From: Paenibacillus senegalimassiliensis | GTDB taxonomy: Bacteria; Bacillota; Bacilli; Paenibacillales; Paenibacillaceae | Direction: 5' to 3' | Assembly: GCF_001486585.1 (NCBI RefSeq) | Contig: NZ_LN909045.1 | Coordinates: 47,368 to 111,367, forward strand | DNA length: 64,000 nt | Part shown: positions 1 through 7,013 of the stretch, piece by piece | How positions within the stretch are numbered: the stretch's first letter is position 1 | How the letters are laid out: each line of letters starts with the position of its first letter | Position numbers and translations under genes: made by a program | Notes under the pieces: generated by a model | Seen by the model: the letters and a program-made list of their open reading frames with translations, nothing else | Database searches by the model: none | What the model was told of the DNA's origin: nothing

Positions 1-2
1 TG

Positions 3-1712
3 TTTCAGAAGGATACGGTAGAGATTCATCTGGCGGGAGGGAACTTACGGGTATTGGCGCAGGAGGATTTACTGCTGAATGCGCCGAATGGAATTACGAT
101 CGGGAAACGGGAAGAACAAGCAAAAGGCCACGAGGAAAACAGGGATACACCTCCCCCTCCGCCGAAGTCGATTCGGCTGCAGGCGAAGCAGCATATCATC
201 TTGCAGAAGCATATTGAGGAATTTGTGCTGATCGGAGGCGAAAGGGTAGCCATCCGCGGGAAGAAGATTGACTTTGAGAAGGTGGAGCTGCCGTTCGCAG
301 AACTGGTGGATGAGGAGGAATTGAAGGACCTTTATGTGGAAGAGCTGATCGAGGAAGGCTCAGAGGAAGCCATGAAGGTACGTAATATATTATGGAGTGA
401 GAAGCAGAAGGAGAATTACGAACAAGAAAGACCAACTCTGTATAGTGTTAACGTGACAGAAGATGAGGTACGAACGGCTTTACGGGCTAAAGTGGCATCC
501 GATCCGCAAGCGGTGCAGAAGGCCAAAACCCTGCTGGTCCAGAAGGATTCACGAGAGCTACAACAGAAATATCTATCGCTAGGGAAGCCGGAGACCCCGA
601 AGAAGGCGAAGAAGAAGAGCGAAGGTGAGCTAGAGCAGCAACGATCCAGTTATGTGACGCAGTATGTGCAAACGAACCGTCTGATGACGTCTAAGCAACA
701 ATTGGCGAATGCCAAGACAGCGCGGGAATGGCAGGCTGCTGATGCGACCTATAGGGAAGCATTGGAAGCGCTAAATCCCTCGGGGGAAGCAGGGAAATAC
801 GTCGAGCCAGAGAAATACTATAGCAAGCAGGTCTCGGAAATGATGTATTACTCGCGGTTTAACTTTGAACGCATTGTGATTGCGAGTCAATATGGGGAAG
901 CGTTTATGAATATCGCCTTCGGGGTGATGGGTCTGGTCGCAGTAGCGGCTTCGGTCACTTCGGCAGGGACTTCGGTGCTGGTGTGGTCACTGTTGGTAGG
1001 GGATGCCATTGTATCTGGAGGGCAGACCTATCTGGGTGTGGTGAAGATGAATGACCTTGGTGAGGGCTACGCCTACACGGACCCTGAGATCGCGGGAGTT
1101 AGCATGTCCGATTTGGACAAAGTGGGTCTTCTGATCGCCGCAGTGAACCTGGGGATACTGGTCAAGCACGGGGCCAAGATGATAGACGCAGGCCTGAATG
1201 CCAAGCGCATGCAGCAGTTGGAGGAAGCGCTGGAGGCGCAGGGGATTAGGGAGTGGGAGGTTTACGTTGGAAGGAAGATGCCAGAGAAGGCTGGCTCGGG
1301 GATTGAGGGAACGGGTAATACTCTAAATCGAATTGATAGTGGTTCAGGGCATATCCCAATGAACGCAGAAAAGTTCGATAAGATGAAAAATGCTTTTGAA
1401 AAGCATGGCGGCCTCATAGTAAAGGAAGAAGAAGCGCTTCCGCTATTGAACTATCATGGTGTTGAAGCATCAACTTTAGATGCAACTACAATAGCATTTA
1501 GGCCAAATCCTTCAACTTCTGCGGTATTTGAAGAATTTATCCATGCAACTCAGTATAGAACGGGGAGGGCAAACGGTACTAATATTATCGAAATGGAGAT
1601 CGAGGCTAAGGAGAAGTTGATAAAATTCAGAAATGCATATGGTATCCCGAATTCTGAGACTAGAGATACAATTCAGCAACTTAGAGAGTACAGACAAATG
1701 TTGGAGAAATAG
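3..1712 (+). CDS. Polymorphic toxin, 3' part: spike-like segment plus zincin-type metallopeptidase toxin tail (5' truncated)
   Basis: The frame is already open at base 3, so the true start lies before the window; a TTG at 54 is only the first start-like codon inside it. The N-terminal stretch has short alternating beta-strand units (IHLAGGNLRV, then SIRLQAKQHIIL and FVLIGGERVAIRG), as in the tail of VgrG/DUF2345-type spikes. A charged alpha-helical linker and a hydrophobic segment (about residues 285-325 counted from base 54) follow. The last about 130 residues switch to AT-rich codon use and carry EEFIH (E493, E494, H497) followed by EMEIEAK. This EExxH...E arrangement resembles the metallopeptidase toxin 4 family of polymorphic toxins. 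Inference: a secreted or injected effector whose tail was acquired by module exchange. The small downstream gene is the probable immunity protein. The toxin family is recalled from the motif, not searched. Confidence 0.6.
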   Translation, partial: FQKDTVEIHLAGGNLRVLAQEDLLLNAPNGITIGKREEQAKGHEENRDTPPPPPKSIRLQAKQHIILQKHIEEFVLIGGERVAIRGKKIDFEKVELPFAELVDEEELKDLYVEELIEEGSEEAMKVRNILWSEKQKENYEQERPTLYSVNVTEDEVRTALRAKVASDPQAVQKAKTLLVQKDSRELQQKYLSLGKPETPKKAKKKSEGELEQQRSSYVTQYVQTNRLMTSKQQLANAKTAREWQAADATYREALEALNPSGEAGKYVEPEKYYSKQVSEMMYYSRFNFERIVIASQYGEAFMNIAFGVMGLVAVAASVTSAGTSVLVWSLLVGDAIVSGGQTYLGVVKMNDLGEGYAYTDPEIAGVSMSDLDKVGLLIAAVNLGILVKHGAKMIDAGLNAKRMQQLEEALEAQGIREWEVYVGRKMPEKAGSGIEGTGNTLNRIDSGSGHIPMNAEKFDKMKNAFEKHGGLIVKEEEALPLLNYHGVEASTLDATTIAFRPNPSTSAVFEEFIHATQYRTGRANGTNIIEMEIEAKEKLIKFRNAYGIPNSETRDTIQQLREYRQMLEK

Positions 1713-1728
1713 AAGGTGGTGAAAAAAA

Positions 1729-1989
1729 ATGTTTTCTGTAGATGTTGAATTTTCAATGTATGTAGAGAGCGCCAATGTTGTTGTGATTACAGGTAAATAT
1801 TCAGGCGTACTTAATGGGAATATACTGGTAGATTCAAATGATAATTCAAGAGAATATGTGATTAATAATGTAGTGCATATGAGTTATAAAAATCCACAAA
1901 CAAATAAAGATACTATTTCCTTAAATCTTAAACCAAACGGGTATGAGGCAGCAGAATTAGTAGGTAAATGCTTAAAAAGTCCCGATTGA
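1729..1989 (+). CDS. Probable immunity protein for the upstream toxin
   Basis: This 86-residue protein starts 16 bases after the toxin stop, behind a GAAGGTGGTG ribosome binding site, so the two genes are co-transcribed. It is markedly AT-rich, like the toxin tail and unlike the flanking backbone genes. The sequence is predicted as mostly beta strand (alternating hydrophobics in VEFSMYV, VVVITGKYSGVL, ISLNLKPNGYEAAEL), with no signal peptide or membrane segment. I recognise no domain. The immunity role rests only on position directly after a C-terminal toxin domain and on matching base composition. It could instead be an unrelated small cytosolic protein. Confidence 0.55.
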   Translation: MFSVDVEFSMYVESANVVVITGKYSGVLNGNILVDSNDNSREYVINNVVHMSYKNPQTNKDTISLNLKPNGYEAAELVGKCLKSPD

Positions 1990-2238
1990 CTTTCCAAGAA
2001 CCTTGATTGGCTTCATGCCTTTCAAGGCTTCCTTTATGGGTGGGGGCCACCCAGTGCTGAATGAACCCATCATTCAACCAATAACACATTTAACCTAAGT
2101 AATACCCGTATAATGATTTCTTGAAATTGTTGTACGTACTTAGAATGCATTGATGTATAACCTGAATAACGCTGTACCGATACATTAAATAGGGCGATTA
2201 TGGTTAGATACCACCATTAAAAGATATAAACTCAAGTA
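1990..2238. other. Non-coding debris between immunity gene and XRE remnant
   Basis: No frame of useful length and no ribosome binding site with a start codon is visible. There is a GC-rich palindromic patch near 2040-2055 (GGGGGCCACCC) but no T-tract, so I do not call a terminator. Together with the XRE remnant this gap looks like degraded accessory DNA. Confidence 0.4.
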
Positions 2239-2415
2239 TTAAATCATTGAAGAATTATTAGAACGCCCGACGAGATGGTTCAGACTAACTTCAAAGTAAT
2301 CCGCTAAAGCACAGGCAAGCCCTAAACTAGGAATACGCGTTCCTCTCTTCTAATGACTACCGACGCCTCTATCTACGCCTAAAAGCGGTTCTATCTCTTA
2401 CTCCCTTAAAAACAT
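2239..2415 (-). pseudogene. Decayed XRE/Cro-type helix-turn-helix regulator
   Basis: On the minus strand an ATG at 2415 follows a GGGGGTGA ribosome binding site at good spacing. The frame runs 59 codons to a stop at 2239, with two in-frame stops at codons 6 and 22. The second half reads KRGTRIPSLGLACALADYF then EVSLNHLVGRS, which is the typical end of an HTH_3 domain (RIPSL..LA.IADYF.VSLD.LVGR). The first half is unrecognisable and too short for the missing helices, so it has also suffered deletions or frameshifts. The codon-22 stop falls where family members usually have Tyr in a Y-E-x-G-x-R-x-P motif. This is a dead regulator, probably left from a lost accessory or phage gene set next to the toxin locus. 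Confidence 0.6.
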
Positions 2416-2487
2416 GATTTACTTCACCCCCTTGTATATATACAATAGAATAGACAATGCCTATAAAACACAGGGGAGTAATGCGCT

Positions 2488-3198
2488 ATGTACGGATATA
2501 GGGAACGCATTGGTTTGATTTTGCCTTCGACCAATACGGTGATGGAGTCTGAGCTATCGAGAATGGTGCCAGAGGGGATTTCTGTGCATACCACGAGGGT
2601 GAAGCTGACGGCTACCAATCCTGAAGGGTTGAAGGCCATGTCGGTGAACGCTGAGCGAGCGGTGGATGAGTTGGAAAGTTGTTTGAGTGATGTGATGATC
2701 TATGGTTGTACTTCCGGCAGCTTTCTGCAAGGGATGGAATGGGATGACCAGTTTCGGGCCAGACTTCAGTCATTGGCTAGTGCGAAAATACTGACAACCA
2801 GCTATGCCTGTCGCTTGGCGCTTGAGGCTATGGGGCGACGGAAGATCGCCATTGCGACCCCTTATATTGACTCTTTAAATGAAGCGGCCAAAGGGTATTT
2901 TACGGCGGCGGGGTACGAGATTGTTAATTTGAAGGGGCTAGGCATTGAAGTGGCTTCAAATATAGGCAAAAATCCACCTCATATCAGTTATCGTCTTGGC
3001 AAGGAAGTGGTTACGCCGGAAACGGAGTTGTTGTTCCTGAGTTGTACGGGCTTTCGCACCATGGAAATTGTAGAGCGACTGGAGCAGGACTTGGGCATTC
3101 CGGTAATCACCAGCAATGGAGCAAGCCTGTGGGCGGCTATGCGTGCCCATGGCATTAAAGAGAAGCTCCCCGGATACGGTAGCTTGTTTCAATTATAA
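2488..3198 (+). CDS. Asp/Glu racemase superfamily enzyme, maleate isomerase / arylmalonate decarboxylase-like
   Basis: This 236-residue cytosolic enzyme has two pseudo-symmetric halves, each carrying a cysteine: YGCTSGSF near residue 74 and LSCTGFRT near residue 185. The N-terminal block (RIGLILPSTNTVMESE) is typical of the maleate cis-trans isomerase / arylmalonate decarboxylase branch. Known members isomerise maleate to fumarate or decarboxylate aryl malonates through the two cysteines. Both cysteines here favour isomerase or racemase activity over decarboxylase, which has one; this is inference. The start ATG at 2488 has GGGGAG nine bases upstream. The gene stands alone between the XRE remnant and a strong terminator, so the natural substrate cannot be deduced from context. 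Confidence 0.75.
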   Translation: MYGYRERIGLILPSTNTVMESELSRMVPEGISVHTTRVKLTATNPEGLKAMSVNAERAVDELESCLSDVMIYGCTSGSFLQGMEWDDQFRARLQSLASAKILTTSYACRLALEAMGRRKIAIATPYIDSLNEAAKGYFTAAGYEIVNLKGLGIEVASNIGKNPPHISYRLGKEVVTPETELLFLSCTGFRTMEIVERLEQDLGIPVITSNGASLWAAMRAHGIKEKLPGYGSLFQL

Positions 3199-3220
3199 AA
3201 TCCTCTATAAATGAGAAGAA

Positions 3221-3247
3221 GGTGATGCTGATTAATCCAGCATCACC
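3221..3247. terminator. Bidirectional intrinsic terminator between converging genes
   Basis: GGTGATGCTG pairs perfectly with CAGCATCACC across a seven-base loop, followed by TCTTATT. It sits between the racemase-like gene (plus) and cotH (minus), which converge here, and can serve both. Confidence 0.75.
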
Positions 3248-3256
3248 TCTTATTCA

Positions 3257-5224
3257 TTAGAGCCGCTTCCTACGGAAGAAGGCAACAAATCCGGTAGTCA
3301 CCAGAAGTACAAGCAAGGCGCTTCCGGCAACGGCAGCTTCACGCTGGCCTTCGGCTGAACTCGTGGTTCCGCCCGGCCCAAAGCCGTCGGGACCGCCTCC
3401 CATACCGCCTCCGTCTCCTCCAGGGAAACCGCCGCCTTGTCCACGGCCGCGGCCATCTTCGGGAATGGTACCTTGTTGCCCAGCGTTGTTTTCGGCAGCA
3501 GGCAGGTCACCTTGCACCTGTTCGTCGCTAACATCGCTGGTGGACCCATCTGTAGGCGGCTGCCCATCTTCTCCCGGTGCGGTGGGCACTTCGCCCTGCG
3601 TCGTATTTGCTACACCGTTCTGTGCTGGGGTGTCGCTGGGGGGAGCACCAAACGTGGGCATCTCTTCGCCACCGATATTATCTCCCATATCACCAGGCAT
3701 CATGCCGCCCATGCCACCCATACCGCCGCTTCCCGATCCGTCACCGGAAGAAGCAATAGTGCCGTCAAGCTGCTGGCTAATGCTGTCCACTTGATTGGCA
3801 TTGGTGGTAATCAGTTGGGGAATCGCTTCCTGATATTCCTCATAGGTGTAGAAGGATGTAGGATCAGCTTTAACATAAGCGGAGATCATGTCCGACAGCT
3901 CTGCTACACGGGCAGAGAAATTCTCATCGGCCAAATATCCGTCGATGACCTGCTGCAACAGATTGTGATACTCGTCCTTGTATGTCTCGACTGCAAGGAG
4001 CTTGGCTACTAATGGACGCTCTGCTACTGCACCTTGGGTTGGCTCATCGATCAGCAGCTCCGTACGGCCACCGCCCCTCATGCCTGCGGAGTTCTCATCC
4101 CTCTCGGCACTTGGTAATTCAGAATTAGCCTCATCACCAGTTCCGTTGTCTTCATCACTTGGGGCTGCGGCTTCGTTGCCACTGGTGGCACGATCAGGAC
4201 CTTGCTGGTTGTTCTGTCCTTCCCCCCGGCTCATACCCATACCGCCCATGCCTCCGCCGCCCATACCGCCAAAGGCCATGTTGTAGTCCCAGGGCAGAAT
4301 AGAGAAGACACCTTCGTCTTCATATAAATAATAATTTTGCTTGTTGCCGCCGATGTAGCTGTCCGTATTATTTGTAAGTACATTCAGCGCAATGTAGCCA
4401 AGAGCATGCGATACATTGATGTATTTTTCATAATCGGTACCGTTGTTAAGCTCATCCAGCATGTCAATCAAGATATCATCATTGGTAGTTTTGGACTTGA
4501 GCGCCAGCCCTGTATAGGAATCAGGATCGTCGCCCAGCCAGGTCAACTCACTCCCGGTGCCGGTCATTTCACCCTTGTAGAGCGCACCATAAGCATTGCC
4601 GAAGTGCCGTTCCAGATAGGCGTCGCCAATCTGCTCCACCGCCAGGTAGAAGCCCCATAACTCGTCATTAATGTATACATTCACATAGGAAAATTTCGGT
4701 GTAGGCAAGCCCATTTGCTTGGCCAACTCATACGCCAAGTATTCCCGCATATAAGAGGCATCGCTGTAATTGTTGTTGAGATTGATTTTCTCGATACCGT
4801 TCAAGGTCTGGTTAACATACTCGTCGAAAGACAGCTTGAAGCTGTATCGATCGGAATCCTCCATTTGCACCACGCTGCGCAGGCTTAAATTACCCTTGGT
4901 ACGAATGCCTACATTGTCGAAATGCTGACCGTTGTAATCAACGGAAGCTGTTTTGAACTCTTCCGCGCTGGCGTTATCGAGCATATCTTGAAAATCATCG
5001 GAATCTAACGTAATTTTCACATCAATTACCTGGTCTTTGGGAAAAACTGTTTCATCCAGCAACTGCTCTTCCGCAGATACCGTCGTGCTACTGCCAGCCG
5101 TACCCCCTGACTTCAGGGGAGTTTCACTATTTTGATTCTGATACAAAGCTTCGCAGGCGATCAGGCCGAAGAAAAGAAGCCCGGTGCATAGCCATAACAG
5201 AAGCTTGGTTCCTTGGCGTTTCAT
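3257..5224 (-). CDS. CotH-type protein kinase, lipoprotein with C-terminal membrane anchor
   Basis: This 655-residue protein starts behind GGAGGTG. A lipoprotein signal ends at LIAC (Cys24). The CotH kinase region covers about residues 55-470: FPKDQVIDVKITLDSDDF, then the GIRTKGN block, NLNNNYSDASYMREYLAYEL, the NNTDSYIGGNKQNYY catalytic loop and the PWDYNMAFGG metal-binding Asp. The family kinases phosphorylate spore-coat proteins in Bacillus. The kinase domain is interrupted and followed by Gly/Met-rich and Asp/Glu/Pro-rich low-complexity stretches (GGMGGMG runs). A final hydrophobic helix ends in RRKRL. Both a lipid anchor and a C-terminal membrane helix is odd. It is the last gene of an operon with a DUF4956 membrane protein and a VTC-domain protein, an association also seen elsewhere. 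That points to a vegetative surface role as much as to spores. Confidence 0.85.
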   Translation of the reverse strand: MKRQGTKLLLWLCTGLLFFGLIACEALYQNQNSETPLKSGGTAGSSTTVSAEEQLLDETVFPKDQVIDVKITLDSDDFQDMLDNASAEEFKTASVDYNGQHFDNVGIRTKGNLSLRSVVQMEDSDRYSFKLSFDEYVNQTLNGIEKINLNNNYSDASYMREYLAYELAKQMGLPTPKFSYVNVYINDELWGFYLAVEQIGDAYLERHFGNAYGALYKGEMTGTGSELTWLGDDPDSYTGLALKSKTTNDDILIDMLDELNNGTDYEKYINVSHALGYIALNVLTNNTDSYIGGNKQNYYLYEDEGVFSILPWDYNMAFGGMGGGGMGGMGMSRGEGQNNQQGPDRATSGNEAAAPSDEDNGTGDEANSELPSAERDENSAGMRGGGRTELLIDEPTQGAVAERPLVAKLLAVETYKDEYHNLLQQVIDGYLADENFSARVAELSDMISAYVKADPTSFYTYEEYQEAIPQLITTNANQVDSISQQLDGTIASSGDGSGSGGMGGMGGMMPGDMGDNIGGEEMPTFGAPPSDTPAQNGVANTTQGEVPTAPGEDGQPPTDGSTSDVSDEQVQGDLPAAENNAGQQGTIPEDGRGRGQGGGFPGGDGGGMGGGPDGFGPGGTTSSAEGQREAAVAGSALLVLLVTTGFVAFFRRKRL

Positions 5225-5245
5225 CGTGGGTCACCTCCGTATCGC

Positions 5246-5950
5246 TTAAGCCACATAATCGCCGTTATAGCTAATCAACACCGCATTTTTAACACCGCCA
5301 AGCTCAGAAATACGGTTGACAAAATGTCCTTCCTGCTCCCGCAGGCGCACCTCCAGCGTCATTTCGATATTGCCGGGGGTCACTGTTTTTTGCTTCACAT
5401 TATAGCGTTTGACCAAGTTGCCGATTTGAGCATGGATAAGCTGTTCGCTCTCATCGCTCTCGCAATTGACGACAAGCAGATAGGGCGATTCTAGGGAACT
5501 GCTCTTGATGAACAGGAAGAGGATCAAGCCAATGATTGCCGACCCGATCGCAGCCAGCGTGTAGAAGCCAGCTCCGGCAACGATGCCTGCGGCCGCAGCC
5601 CAGAACAGGAAGATCAGGTCAGTCGGGTCCTTGATGGGTGTCCGAAAACGAACAATCGACAGGGCGCCGACCATCCCGAGGGACAGCACCAGATTGGAAT
5701 TGATCGCGATAATGACCATGGCGGTGACCATCGTCATTCCGATAAGCGAAACGTTAAAACCCTTGGAATACAGCACCCCACTGAATACCCGTTTGTACAA
5801 GGTGTAAATGAATAATCCAATGAGAAACGAAACGCCCAGGGAAATAATAATTTGCGAGATGCTGATGCTCGAACTGAAATTGTCCAGGACCGAGCTTTTA
5901 ATAATATCGCTGAAGGTAGTTGCTGTATCGTTGGTTCCGGTGGTATTCAT
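5246..5950 (-). CDS. DUF4956 membrane protein
   Basis: The 234-residue protein has about four transmembrane segments (about 30-50, 70-90, 95-112, 120-150) and a cytosolic ferredoxin-like C-terminal domain from about 155. The signature SLGMVGALSIVRFRTPIKDPTDL between the second and third segments is the hallmark of DUF4956 proteins (quoted in part: GALSIVRFRTPIKDP). Related MgtC- and VTC-linked proteins are thought to act in polyphosphate or ion handling, but no activity is established. It lies 4 bases after the VTC gene, whose end carries its GGGAGG site, and 21 bases before cotH, so the three are one transcript. Confidence 0.85.
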   Translation of the reverse strand: MNTTGTNDTATTFSDIIKSSVLDNFSSSISISQIIISLGVSFLIGLFIYTLYKRVFSGVLYSKGFNVSLIGMTMVTAMVIIAINSNLVLSLGMVGALSIVRFRTPIKDPTDLIFLFWAAAAGIVAGAGFYTLAAIGSAIIGLILFLFIKSSSLESPYLLVVNCESDESEQLIHAQIGNLVKRYNVKQKTVTPGNIEMTLEVRLREQEGHFVNRISELGGVKNAVLISYNGDYVA

Positions 5951-5954
5951 AAGT

Positions 5955-6668
5955 TTAATAATCCTCCCATGAGTTGGTTTTTAGATACTTGCGGCAAATG
6001 ACATACTTGGATGCCGATTGCTGGCGCAGCCCCTCAAGCTGAAGGGCAGCCCGAAGGTATTCCGGGATATACTCGTCGTATTTCACTTCCAGAATGACCG
6101 ATTGGTCATCCAGCGCCGGAATGGGTCGTAAATTCTCGTCAAAAATATCGACGGCATGCAGGCCGGTGCGCAGCTCCTTGTCGAACGTGATCCGAACGTT
6201 GCCGTTCTCGCAGACGAAGGGCTCGCGGACGTAGTCGACAATCACACGAGGAGCCAACAGACGATGCTTCATCTCGTGATACAACTCCATCAGCAGCGGC
6301 TTGTCCGGCACATGTAGCACCTCGATATTGCCGCTCAGAATGGAATCATACATTTCCCGAGTTAGCGGCTCCTTGAGCTTGGCGATAAAATCGCCGTTTT
6401 TGATTTTCTTCTCAAAATGAATCAAGGTATCCCGATTATCGTAAATGCGAATCCGGTATTTGCGCCGGTCGCGCAGGCCGCCCAATTTATCATGCAGCGC
6501 CGAGTCGTCGATGTCGTCAAAATACAAGCTGCGAATATGGTATTCTCCGTTGTGCCCGGCATGTTCATCGTGGCGGATCAAGCCCGTCAAACGCTGGCGA
6601 ATAATGAAATATTGCTGCCGGTTAATCGTGAATTTCAACTCGTGGCGAAATCTCAACTTAGCGTTCAA
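5955..6668 (-). CDS. VTC-domain protein (polyphosphate polymerase-like)
   Basis: This is a VTC domain, the tunnel-shaped triphosphate fold that makes polyphosphate in yeast Vtc4. Basic and acidic strands line the sequence: RFRHELKF, YHIRSLYFDD, RRKYRIRIYDN, HFEKKIKNG, RVIVDYVREPF, RITFDKELRTG and VILEVKYDEYIPEYL. I chose the TTG at 6668 (MNAKLRFRHELKF) because AGAGGTG lies 8 bases before it; this gives 237 residues. An ATG at 6776 would add 36 residues with no family likeness. No membrane segment is present, so the DUF4956 partner may supply the anchor. It is the first gene of the VTC-DUF4956-CotH operon. Whether it makes polyphosphate or another phosphate polymer is not known. Confidence 0.85.
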   Translation of the reverse strand: MNAKLRFRHELKFTINRQQYFIIRQRLTGLIRHDEHAGHNGEYHIRSLYFDDIDDSALHDKLGGLRDRRKYRIRIYDNRDTLIHFEKKIKNGDFIAKLKEPLTREMYDSILSGNIEVLHVPDKPLLMELYHEMKHRLLAPRVIVDYVREPFVCENGNVRITFDKELRTGLHAVDIFDENLRPIPALDDQSVILEVKYDEYIPEYLRAALQLEGLRQQSASKYVICRKYLKTNSWEDY

Positions 6669-6957
6669 TGTGGTAGCACCTCTTTTCTCGCGTTGATTAA
6701 TTACAGACCTTATCCTAACAGCGCTTGCTGATTGTTCACTTAACGGGAACTGAAAATGAACTGAAAGTTTTAACATTGCGATAACAAATGGAAGAATGAG
6801 GATTAAAAGGGAAGTACGTACATTCGGATTGACGCTCTACGATAATGCGTACCTAAGCGTGTATCAATATATCCTCAGCGGAGTGCATCCTACAGAGTGA
6901 AAAATGAAGTGGATTCCCCAGCTATCATGCGTGAGTTATTCCAGAAATAAATAAAAT
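6669..6957. other. Upstream region of the VTC-DUF4956-CotH operon
   Basis: No coding frame is convincing. The minus-strand promoter of the operon must lie here, but I see no clean -35/-10 pair and do not call one. Confidence 0.4.
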
Positions 6958-6988
6958 GCAGCTCTCTTGACAGAGGGCTGCATTTTTG
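6957..6988. terminator. Intrinsic terminator downstream of sulP
   Basis: GCAGCTCTCT pairs with AGAGGGCTGC (one G-U pair) over a short TTGAC loop. A-rich sequence lies on the left and T-rich sequence on the right, so it can act in both directions. It ends the leftward sulP transcript. Confidence 0.7.
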
Positions 6989-7013
6989 ATGTTCTTATTA
7001 AATTAGGGCGTTA

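Noticed and set aside
3363..4286. Several plus-strand frames opposite cotH, one rich in proline
   Set aside because: They are antisense shadows of the Gly/Met-rich low-complexity part of cotH and have no ribosome binding site.
6669..6776. N-terminal extension of the VTC protein from ATG 6776
   Set aside because: The extra 36 residues are unlike the family and the ATG lacks a ribosome binding site, while AGAGGTG sits correctly for the TTG at 6668.
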